This document shows, piece after piece, positions 55,533-64,000 of a stretch of DNA of 64,000 nucleotides (its first letter is position 1; every line of letters begins with the position of its first letter). Under the pieces are notes generated by a model. It had not been told where the DNA came from. It saw only the letters and a program-made list of their open reading frames with translations, and did no database searches. A program made the position numbers and the translations under genes. Source of the DNA: Gamarada debralockiae (lineage: Eukaryota; Ascomycota; Leotiomycetes; Helotiales; Hyphodiscaceae); the NCBI GenBank assembly GCA_002803225.1, contig NXFV01000431.1, forward strand, positions 1 to 64,000. Direction: 5' to 3'.

Positions 55533-57514
55533 CCGAGGCAGAATGAGAGATTTCAGTTGGTTGGTTTGATGGTCATGAATACCTTTAGCTCCGCACAGTT
55601 CTTCAGCAGTGTCCAGGGGTTATATATTGCGTGAAAAGCCCCTCCAAGCGAAAGAAGCATGGCGAAAGAATTGAATTAGACTCTGATGGCAAAAGTCAGA
55701 ACATCAACAAGATGGCTGTTTAGAGAAGCCTCTATTTGATGTAGAGGTGTTGCTCAGGGACGCGATTTGCTGTTAAGTGCGGAAGGCGATTTTGCAGAAG
55801 CACATGGATCGTGACCAGGGAAGAGGACTACTCTGCAACAAATATTCAGCATATCAAACAAAAGCTAACTCCCTCTTCTCTAGACCACTACGATCCGACT
55901 CAGCACTTTGGCTCGGGAACCGCTCAAAGCCAAGCCCATCACGTGAACTACCCCTCTTCTCCCCCCCTGGCTCTCCTCTAAGAAGCCGCACTCCCGAGTA
56001 GCCTCTCACAGTCTCATTGCATTCATCTGCATTATCAACGTAGCTTTACGATCAGATAAATGGTCGTGTACTTATTTTCCGGAAATGCCGGACAGAAGCA
56101 GGTGCAAGTCACGACTGAAAAGCTGACCTTGGCGGGAAACCTTCGTGACGAATGTGCCGTTAATGCCGAAGCAGTTTTGGAGGATTCTCCGAGAAAAGCC
56201 CTGCATCTTACTCATATGCTTGGGTATGGTGAGCATTTGTAACACTGTTACACCAAATCCATTACTGATGAGAAATTGGGAAGAAATTTCCAACAAGAGA
56301 AAAGGTTGCTATTCCGAACTCGGACGGACATGTTAGAGGTGAAGATGTACCGACAGGGTCGGGCAGGAGGCTCACACGTTAATCAGGAATTTTATGCAGG
56401 CGATCAATGGTAACAATAAGCTTGAAGCCTATCGCGAGGCTGGGTCCGCTGACTCGCTGCAAGCCAGCCACGTTCGAGATGTGAACAACTGAGAAGGGTC
56501 ATTTCTCCCACGAGGGGATAGAATGTCACTGGGAGTTTGATTCACATGTCGTGAAGATTCATGTCTTGCATATGACTTGAGTAAAGTGTGCAACCTTGAA
56601 TAACTGCATCGCATTGCAGTCTGAAGTTATTCAGAGATGTTGAAGATGTGTGGGGATTGGGTTCCTTGGTTGCCGAATGCGATGATTCCCACAGTAAGAT
56701 CTCTCGGGCATTTGACGCCACTCGTACAAATGAACCCAACTTTCCAGCCTCCCGAGCAGTCCGCGCATCAATATTGATGACCGAAGCGGAAGTTTGATGC
56801 CATTTGGATCTCTCATGTACATACAATACGACGTCTTAGCTATCCTCCTTACAATAACAAATTCTAAGCCCTTCGGCTCCTTGCTTTATGCTTGCAATCA
56901 TGGTCCCATGGAGATTCTGGAAATGACCAACAACCTCACCGTCGTCGATGTCTTGAATCCTCTAAATGCATCTTACCCTATCACGGCAACACTCCCACTC
57001 ACTATTGGCTATGGGTCGCACATCCTGCTCACACAATTGGACCCTCAATGCGCCGGCTACCACACGGCACACCGTGCCATGCTTGAATGGGTTCTAAGCC
57101 CCTAACGCCGGATCGTTCGGTAAGCAAGCGGGTTCCTCAACCGCTGCTGCTGACCAGATTTACTCATGATCACGACGATGACATAAACCACGTATTTAGT
57201 ATCCCGACTTTTCCATTCACTCCCTCCTACTTTCGCTTTTATATCGTTTAAGGATTTGTTATTGTTGATTTGACTCTCGACTGCGTCGATTCACACTCGC
57301 TGTGCGTTGTTGATGTCTTCCTGAATCTCACTTCCACGTACAAGTCCATATCCAAAAATAGCTCCGCCGGCGTCGATGAGCTTGCTTCAATGAGCCCGCA
57401 ATACATATATACTCATAGAGATAGAATCTAATCGCATCCCTCCTCTCTCCTGCCTCAATACACGAAATCCGACTTGGTTACGGGCACATAACGTTGACGA
57501 AACGACACGACTTC
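55533..57514. other. 2-kb intergenic region
   Basis: Short frames (for example 56794-57105 plus, 56542-56826 minus) have no recognised domain. The last few hundred bases are C/T-rich and probably the promoter of the Vps62-family gene. Confidence 0.45.
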
Positions 57515-59236
57515 ATGTTTCATCTTCGGCGGCTTGTAATCGCCATAATCCTCATCGTCGCAAGCTGGTTTGCCCTCACAGCCCTGCACCAGCACCTCGA
57601 TCCGAATAAACACAAGACTGATGAGGAGAGGGAGGATGCGCGCTGGATCGCTACGTCCAAGTACTGGTTAGACCGGAACGCGTGTCGATGGCTTGGTCTC
57701 TGTGGACTTGCGCATTATCATCCGGATCCGCCGGCGGGGTCGAGGAGGTATAGACCGCGTGGGGAGTTGAGGAGAAGATGGGAGAATGTGCTTCCGGAAG
57801 ATGCAGTCGAGGATGGAGAGGCGGATGTGCCAGTGTACGAAGGCTGGGGAGATGGCTTTGAGGAGAAGGGAAAGCTGAGTCCGGACGATTTCGCCGACGA
57901 TGATAGAGTGCTGAAAGATGTCCCTCAATTTGTGCTCGACGCCGCGCCTCTCATTCACCTCTATTCCAAGGAGGAATTCTGGCCTTCAGACATCGGAGAA
58001 CATCTCCTCCACACCGACCCGTGTAACAACCATACAAACCTCAATATCTCCGACCGCACCCTCTATAATCTGCACGAGCTGAATGAAGGCCGAAGAGGAC
58101 GATTCGTATTCATGCAAAGCCAAGACGACGTCGAGTCCCGCCCCTCCTGGCTCGGAAGCGCATACAATAAACCAAAGCCTTACCCGGATGACGGCGAGCA
58201 GGAGGAGGATGTCGATACGTATACCGAATTCTTTGAGGCTGAAATCACAAAAGAGGACGAAGAGACATGGTTCGATCCGTACGGACCTGGACAAAAGGTC
58301 GCTAGTCCCATCTCATCCTCCTTCCGAGTCCAGAACCCCAATCCTCGCCGTCCATCAAGAAAGAGCAGGAGAGATCAGTCATTCATAATGCCTCCGAACC
58401 TCCCTCAACCCTCACCCTCAGGTCGTTCCCCCGCTCCCGCAATACTAATCCTTGTCGACAAGGGACACGGCATCCTCGATGCGTTCTGGTTCTATTTCTA
58501 TTCCTACAATCTCGGAACCACAGTCCTGAATATCCGATTCGGGAACCACGTCGGAGACTGGGAACATTCCCTCATCCGCTTCCACAATGGTATTCCCAAA
58601 GGCGTATTCTTCTCTGCCCATTCAGGCGGAACGGCTTATACGTATGGTGCGGTCGAGAAGGCCAAGGGCCCAGGGCGAGAGGGACGACCGGTGCTGTATT
58701 CCGCGTTTGGGAGTCATGCCATGTACGCCATGCCCGGCAAACACCCCTACGTCCTCCCTTTCGGCCTGCTCGCCGATGTAACAGACAAAGGGCCTCTCTG
58801 GGACCCCGCCCTAAACTACTACGCCTACCACTTCAACACGTCCCTCACCCACGACCAAGACGCCAAATCCACCCTATTCGCCACCTCGAACCTACCCCTC
58901 TCCATCCGCCGCGAAAGGTTCCAACCCGCCTCGAGCAACCCCGGTGCTCCAACAGGCTGGTTCTGGTTCACAGGTCACTGGGGCGACAAGTTCTATGAAT
59001 TGTGGGATTGGAGGCAGTGGCGCTTTGTGGGGCAGTACCATTATGTAAATGGGCCACTGGGACCGAGGTTCAAGAATTTGGGACGGAGTAAGGTGTGTCA
59101 GAGTGGGTTGACGTGTACAATTTTGGACAGTATTGAGGAGGGGAAGAAGAGGAGTTGGATTGGGAGTAGGAGCTTGGGCAGGAGGGGGGTTACGCCGAAG
59201 AGTTTGAGGGTTGGTGAGTATGATGATGTTGAATAG
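57515..59236 (+). CDS. Vps62-family protein
   Basis: A single-exon gene of 573 residues. The ATG at 57515 opens MFHLRRLVIAIILIVASWFALTAL, a signal anchor. The protein then matches the fungal Vps62/Tda6 family: FVLDAAPLIHLYSKEEFWPSDIGEHLLHT, a Ser/Pro-rich insert of about 150 residues, FWFYFYSYNLGTTVLNIRFGNHVGDWEHSLIRFHNG and GGTAYTYGAVEK. GRPVLYSAFGSHAMYAMPGKHPYVLPFGLLADVTDKGPLWDPALNYYAYHF and WFWFTGHWGDKFYELWDWRQW complete it. In yeast, Vps62 was found through vacuolar protein sorting defects; its biochemical role is unknown. The membrane anchor suggests secretory-pathway or vacuolar membrane location. High GC in third positions marks it as an active gene. Confidence 0.93.
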   Translation: MFHLRRLVIAIILIVASWFALTALHQHLDPNKHKTDEEREDARWIATSKYWLDRNACRWLGLCGLAHYHPDPPAGSRRYRPRGELRRRWENVLPEDAVEDGEADVPVYEGWGDGFEEKGKLSPDDFADDDRVLKDVPQFVLDAAPLIHLYSKEEFWPSDIGEHLLHTDPCNNHTNLNISDRTLYNLHELNEGRRGRFVFMQSQDDVESRPSWLGSAYNKPKPYPDDGEQEEDVDTYTEFFEAEITKEDEETWFDPYGPGQKVASPISSSFRVQNPNPRRPSRKSRRDQSFIMPPNLPQPSPSGRSPAPAILILVDKGHGILDAFWFYFYSYNLGTTVLNIRFGNHVGDWEHSLIRFHNGIPKGVFFSAHSGGTAYTYGAVEKAKGPGREGRPVLYSAFGSHAMYAMPGKHPYVLPFGLLADVTDKGPLWDPALNYYAYHFNTSLTHDQDAKSTLFATSNLPLSIRRERFQPASSNPGAPTGWFWFTGHWGDKFYELWDWRQWRFVGQYHYVNGPLGPRFKNLGRSKVCQSGLTCTILDSIEEGKKRSWIGSRSLGRRGVTPKSLRVGEYDDVE

Positions 59237-59584
59237 GAAGATGCTGCATACGTGATCACGAGATATATGGTACGGAAGAGGAGATTGGTTAGAGATCGAT
59301 AAAGGAGAATAGAGGCAGGGTCAAGGATCAGGCGTTTTTGGCTTTTATGAATTGATGCGGCATAGCTTTCTGGTTCGGCAGGCAGGCACGAAGTGGCATC
59401 AGGTAGAGATGGAGTTATATACCATGTATACCTAATTTGATCAGTGATAGACTTTGAGTATGATTCTTTTCGTCGATTTCTCTCCTTGGAACAGACAGAC
59501 CGTGGCGAAACACTGTAGAAAAAGCTAAGTAATTAACCTATTCGGAAGACGGCTCACTTGGATGTCTAGTTTCGACCAGTATCT
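59237..59584. other. short intergenic spacer between convergent genes
   Basis: 3' flanks of the Vps62-family gene and the minus-strand BTB gene. Nothing else recognised. Confidence 0.5.
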
Positions 59585-60861
59585 TCACTTAAACGTGGAC
59601 AAATCCAATCCTTCCATAACCTTGTCAAGTGAGGCTATCTTTGCAACGATAGCTTCCTTAACTCCATGACTTGGCATGTAGCCGGAATCTCGCAGAGGCC
59701 ACCAGTTATTGTTGTCAAACTCAGCATCGCACAATCCGTTAATGTTCAGCTGTCGAATCTGATTTGAGACACAATTCCATGACACGAGAAAGTAGGGCTG
59801 GGCAGGAGGTGGGTAGATGCCAATTGCGACGGAACTTCTGAGGAGAGACCCTAAAATTTGGGCATCGCAGGCGGATTTTCTCCATTTCGGTTGAGTGCAG
59901 TGGACATACCGACTCTCACAGATTGTTTCTGGACCTTGGTACTTATTGATTGTCGCTTCCACTAGGGAGAAAGCTCTCGATATGACGCTTTGTCGAGTAC
60001 ACTCGATTTTATCTATTGAGGTTAGTCAGACTCGAGCTTTTGCAGCTGGATAGGTTTCATACCAATGATGATGTCCGGAATAGGGAAATCCTGGCCGTCG
60101 TGCCGCGCCTCTATCTTATAGGGGCTGTGTTGCATTAACATTCGGGTCACATGCTTGAATTGAGCCGGCAAATTGAAAACCCATGATACGCAAAGCCAAG
60201 GAACCAGATCCAGAGAGGCCAGATCCGTGGTGCAAGATTGGGGTAAAGAGCTTTGGATTTCCTCGCTACCCACCCACAAGTCCGCAAACGTTTCCACGGC
60301 CTCTAACATCTGGTACTTATCAACTAAGACGGCAAGTTGAGTTAACATCTCAAAGGAGACCTCTTTCGGCACTTGTCTGCTGCGATGATGGACTATATCC
60401 ATCAAGATTCGAAACGCGTCAGGGTCGTCATCCGGCAAAGGAATTGATAGTTTGCCAGTAGAGTGTAGAGTGTTGCCCTCTTGGAAGGTATCGTTGCTTA
60501 GCATTGCTCTGAAAACTGGGGAAACCAACATTAAGACCTTTGATTGAACCAACATGTGGACCTCTTGTGGGGGCTTAGTCCCTTCTTCGGGTAGTGAAGG
60601 CTCTTCGACCTTGCCGGTTGAAGCTTGAGAACCCCCTCCAATATTTATCTTTCCGCCCATGGCGGGATTCACCCCAAAAATCCCAGGGCCGTTTGCATAG
60701 TCGAGAAAGGCAAGCTTCTTGGTATTTGTAGAGATGGCAGAAGACTTCGTGTTGATAGCGAGGGTAGAAGGTTTTTTATCGTCATTCTCGAAGGGAGAAC
60801 TGAGAAGGAGTAGAATATCGCCCTCTCGGTCAAATTCGTGAAACTCGACTGCCATTTTCAT
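59585..60861 (-). CDS. BTB/POZ-domain protein (copy A)
   Basis: Two minus-strand exons (60861-60063 and 60012-59585) around a 50-bp intron give 408 residues. The start is the ATG of MKMAVEFHEFDREGDILLLL; a GTG-initiated extension upstream is unlikely. The BTB fold lies at about residues 105-180 with VHMLVQSKVLMLVSPVFRAML, LPDDDPDAFRILMDIVHHRSRQVP and LAVLVDKYQMLEAVETFADLW. This is the fungal form that bridges Cullin-3 or mediates dimerisation; the rest has no recognised domain. The gene is paralogous and divergent to the BTB gene at 61695. Intron position and phase are the same in both, which shows the duplication came after the intron. Confidence 0.9.
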
Positions 60862-61694
60862 CACACAGTATTTGGCGGTCGCCCCTACCACCCACTAGGT
60901 ATTACTGGCGTGCTGAAAAATTGTTACTTTGCAAGCAAGTCTGCCTGCAAAGGATAGTTCGGAAAGCTTGTGTTTCTCGGTCGGCGTTGTTGTTCTCTGG
61001 GACGTGTCGGATTTTCGCGATAGACGTGTTCAGGAATCGGAGCTTCGAACGGGTTGGGCACCATACTGAACCTGTTAGAGATGGCTATAATTCAAATGCG
61101 GGGGCTCTTTACTTACCTACTGATGATTATCGAGTTCCATACAGAAGTCGAAGATGCATGAAGTTGGCGCGCATTGACCTTGGACGTACTTGGGCTCGTT
61201 TGGGAAGAAATCTGTGAAATCTTCAGCATGGCCTTTACATCAACCAGTTTCCTCGTAATTGCACCATTAATTTTCTCGGTGAAATCGTTTCTTCAAATTT
61301 AACCGTCAAATCTGTAAGCAGTCCACTACAACATCAGTCATTCAAGGTAAGGTCGAGCATTCTCACAGCCTTGCGCCACACCTTCAGCCTCGTTCCACCC
61401 AGCCAATTTCGCGTAACGCGTTTGCCCCATCGCCCAGCTGAGCACTAGGGTACGGTGTGTCCCATGCCTCCGCTCCGGCAGATACCACCCTTCTAATAGG
61501 CTCGGTATAGCTAGGTCACGAATCCTCAAAACCATCATCGAATCCTAACAGTCACGAGAACCTAACTAAATCTTCGAAGACCTCTACGAAACGTGCGCTG
61601 TACAGACGAATTGGACGCGAGACTAGATTCTTGCCGACAGACCCATTGAATGTATGAGACTGGGAGGAAATAGGAAGTCGCACCATTTCGCGTG
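60862..61694. promoter_or_regulatory. shared divergent promoter of the two BTB genes
   Basis: 833 bp separate the two divergent start codons. No supported gene lies inside. Both paralogues may be regulated together from this region. Confidence 0.45.
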
Positions 61695-62837
61695 ATGAAA
61701 AAGGCCACCAATTATCACTCTATCGACCCGGATGGAGACTTGCTCCTGCTTCTCAACCAACCATCAATTCCAAACGCAGGACATCCCGCTACTGCTGTCA
61801 AAGCTTCAAAAATCACATCCATCGCAAGCTCAACCTCCAGAGGTTTATTGCAATCTAAAAGTGTTGCACCGACCGTGGGTGAAGTTCAGATGCTTGTTTC
61901 GTCGAGGCATTTGATGTCTGCCTCGCCGGTATTTAAAGCCATGCTCCGCAGTGATGCTTTCAGAGAAGGTCAGACCTTAAACGCTACTGGTAAAGTGTCC
62001 GTCCCACTGCCCGACGATAACCCCGATGCCATGAAGCTCTTGCTCAATATTCTCCATCATCGCAATCGGCAGGTACCAAAGACTATTAATTTGAGCATGA
62101 TGACCCACTTGACCATTCTAGCCGATAAATATCAGATGATCGAGGTTCTGGGGGCATATCAGTCCATTTGGCTTGGCGACGGGAGGCTCAGTGAGGAATC
62201 ATTTCCCACGACATTCAAGTCTCCCAATTTTCTTCCCTGGCTTGCTATTTCCTGGGTCTTCAAACTATCTCTTGAATTCAGCCTCGTAACGAAGCTTGCA
62301 TTACAAGAGAGCGAGGCCAAAATAGTAGATTGTACTCACGAGGGTCTTGATCTTCCTATTCCAGCCACTGTCATCGGTATGAAATACCACTCGCGCCTCC
62401 CTGTTCATACTAACTCTATCCCAGAGAAGATTGAGAAAACTCGGCAGGGCACACTGAGCGACGCTATCACCGCTATGGGAAAAGCGATAAAAAAGTACCA
62501 AGGACCAGAAGTTCATTGCAAGTACAACTCCGGCTCAACGGGAGAAGAGAAAAACTCTGCCTGTGATGCCCTACAATTAGGAGCCCTCCTCAGAGGTGCT
62601 TCTGTGATTGGTATCTGGCCTACTCCGTCCCGCCCATACAATGGCTTGAGTTGGAAGTCTGTTTCGGAGCAAATTCGGACGCTGAAAGTTACGTCCCTAT
62701 GCGAATCCTCATTCGGCCGAGGAGGTTACGGACCCCAACATAGTGTGATGCCATCTATTATTCAGCAAATAAACATGCTTGAGAAGTCTATGCAAGGATT
62801 GCCGTTGAATTTCCCGTCGAAGAGACATTGGCACTAG
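61695..62837 (+). CDS. BTB/POZ-domain protein (copy B)
   Basis: Two exons (61695-62376 and 62425-62837) around a 48-bp intron with a TACTAAC branch site and CCCAG acceptor give 364 residues. The sequence is colinear with copy A: SIDPDGDLLLLLNQP near the start, VQMLVSSRHLMSASPVFKAML, LPDDNPDAMKLLLNILHHRNRQVP and LTILADKYQMIEVLGAYQSIW. After the splice comes EKIEKTRQGTLSDAITAMGKAIKKYQGPE. The intron is 48 bases, a multiple of three, and has no stop, so unspliced RNA would encode 16 extra residues in frame. It matches the intron of copy A in position and phase. Function is inferred only as a BTB adaptor; copy B lacks part of copy A's N-terminal linker. Confidence 0.9.
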   Translation: MKKATNYHSIDPDGDLLLLLNQPSIPNAGHPATAVKASKITSIASSTSRGLLQSKSVAPTVGEVQMLVSSRHLMSASPVFKAMLRSDAFREGQTLNATGKVSVPLPDDNPDAMKLLLNILHHRNRQVPKTINLSMMTHLTILADKYQMIEVLGAYQSIWLGDGRLSEESFPTTFKSPNFLPWLAISWVFKLSLEFSLVTKLALQESEAKIVDCTHEGLDLPIPATVIGMKYHSRLPVHTNSIPEKIEKTRQGTLSDAITAMGKAIKKYQGPEVHCKYNSGSTGEEKNSACDALQLGALLRGASVIGIWPTPSRPYNGLSWKSVSEQIRTLKVTSLCESSFGRGGYGPQHSVMPSIIQQINMLEKSMQGLPLNFPSKRHWH

Positions 62838-63439
62838 TTGGGATATCCACTACACGTCGTGTCCACTTTGGATAAGCTTCGGGTCTGAGGTGGTTGACGG
62901 ACGGTGAGAGGGGGTTATAAGGATTTTTTTCAAGCACAGGAGCAGCTGGGGTTATGCGAGTGCTGTGTTAACTGGAATGGAAGATGCAAATTGTTCTGGC
63001 CTTTGCAGTGCTTGAACTGGGGACTCAGGGTTTTGGCGAACGGTTCCCGTAACTTTCTAATCGGTGGAAGTGAATTGAACGATCGACATCTTGTATACTA
63101 ATTACCAGATAATTACCACGGGATGAGTCGGAGCTCTTCTCACTTGCACTTAATCATCACATAGCATAGCCATGGGCCAACAATGGGCTCTCAAATCTGG
63201 AGCGAAAGCGAGGGGTCTCTTTCAATGGAACGACAGATCTATCTTTCACCAACACCAAACCGCTATGAACAAATCCACATATCCCAAATCTATTTCATCT
63301 ATTTTCATCTCACTCTCAAATTAACAACAAAACGCCGCCAAACAACGGCAAACGCTCCCTTCACCTTCATCTCACTTGCGCCACTCGTGCTATATATTGG
63401 GCTCTGGCTAGCGCAACAACTCCACCGGCAGTGCTGGTT
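62838..63439. other. intergenic, between the BTB gene and the edge gene
   Basis: No gene supported. The last 80 bases may still hold the decayed C-terminal end of the minus-strand wall-type protein, in a shifted frame. Confidence 0.45.
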
Positions 63440-64000
63440 TTAACGATCGGTGCGCCAGAAGTACCCGCTGGGATCGTGCTGTTTGAGATCTTGGAGATGG
63501 TACTGAATACTGGGACCGAAGAGACAGGCTTGACTGTCTCGGTCATAAGTATAATGACTGGGTGAGGATGCAGTTGGCGCAGAAGCTGCTGGTGAGGGGA
63601 TGACTCCTGTTGACGGAGTGATGACTGGGCTCGCTACAGGTGATGAAGCAAGTATCGAAGATAGAATGACGGGGTACGCAGGGTGGGTTCCCTTGCGTGT
63701 ATATGGGCCGACTGTCGACACCACCTCCGTTGTCACTTGCCCCAGTTTCGCCGGGCAATCCGTCACAGTGGCAACACAGCTGGTGATGGTATACACTTTC
63801 GTCGTGTACACAGTCGAGGTGACGAACTCAGGTGGTGGCGGGGGAGAGTAAGGAGACTTAGTTGATACACGCCGGACGAGGTCTCGGTTGCAGTGACAGG
63901 GCAGACGGTCGTGTACAAGGAAATGATTCCCGTCGTTACTTGGCCGAGTTTGACGGGGCAGTCGGTCGCGGTTGGCGCGCAGATTGTGATTGTATAGGTG
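63363..64000 (-). pseudogene. Thr/Pro-rich cell-wall-type protein, partial and frameshifted
   Basis: The minus strand, running in from beyond the window's right edge, encodes a Thr/Val-rich repeat typical of fungal wall proteins. TYTITICAPTATDCPVKLGQVTTG (63928-64000) and VYTITSCVATVTDCPAKLGQVTTEVVS (63725-63800) are two copies, with CPVTATETSSG and a SPYSPPPPPEFVTSTVYTTKV linker between them. The frame shifts once at about 63860 and again near 63550, where frame C continues PVSSVPVFSTISKISNSTIPAGTSGAPIVKT. The open frame that ends at 63440 (TAA) is therefore probably a wrong-frame tail. The gene is partial here. Either it is decayed or the two shifts hide short introns. Such proteins are usually GPI-anchored. 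Confidence 0.5.

Noticed and set aside
1..64000. tRNA, rRNA genes and CRISPR arrays
   Set aside because: No cloverleaf with GTTCRA-type T-arm in a plausible context, no rRNA core motifs, and no regularly spaced direct repeats with unique spacers were found by eye. The tandem arrays at 4437 and 14991 have no spacers.

Overview
The window comes from the nuclear genome of a filamentous ascomycete (Pezizomycotina). Its protein-coding genes carry many short GT-AG introns, mostly about 47-97 bp and often with CTAAC-like branch sites. The protein families are typically fungal: DUF6594, GH55, GH18 with CBM18 and LysM modules, BBE-type FAD oxidases, HeLo-like/ankyrin proteins, fungal BTB proteins and dynamin-like GTPases. 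The transposon copies carry stop codons and G:C-to-A:T changes of the kind left by repeat-induced point mutation. A leotiomycete is my best guess from the family mix, but I cannot prove it from sequence alone.

Layout. 1-6 kb is a transposon graveyard: a DUF6594-like remnant, a decayed MULE transposase, and a Tc1/mariner copy with long terminal inverted repeats and TA target duplication. 7.3-8.6 kb holds an intact homologue of the Pseudomonas ethylene-forming enzyme with a probable mitochondrial presequence. 9.4-11 kb holds a fasciclin-domain membrane protein. 11.5-17.3 kb is mostly relics: a coding fragment interrupted by a solo LTR, a small unknown gene, a DEDDh exonuclease pseudogene, a threonine synthase pseudogene and a second solo LTR. 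19.5-21.3 kb is an amino-acid/GABA-type permease. 23-24.9 kb is a HeLo-like N-terminal domain plus ankyrin gene, followed by ankyrin debris. 26-29 kb is a 5'-truncated Tad-like LINE that a MITE has entered. 29.3-31.9 kb has two unknown genes.

32.6-43.6 kb is the most coherent functional unit. A GH55 exo-beta-1,3-glucanase fused to three LysM domains and a 1277-residue GH18 chitinase with three CBM18 domains are transcribed divergently from a shared 1.5-kb region. Together they would act on the beta-glucan and chitin of fungal cell walls. The GH55 gene has an in-frame TGA just before a well-preserved CBM18 module.

44.9-46.6 kb is an adenylosuccinate synthetase pseudogene and 47.2-49 kb an intact secreted FAD oxidase. 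50.3-55.5 kb holds a dynamin-like GTPase pseudogene and other fragments. 57.5-59.2 kb is a Vps62-family protein. 59.6-62.8 kb is a pair of divergent BTB paralogues, and the right edge is a frameshifted Thr/Pro-rich cell-wall-type protein. Intact genes therefore alternate with heavily decayed genes and nested transposons, as in the repeat-rich accessory compartments of plant-associated or saprotrophic ascomycetes.
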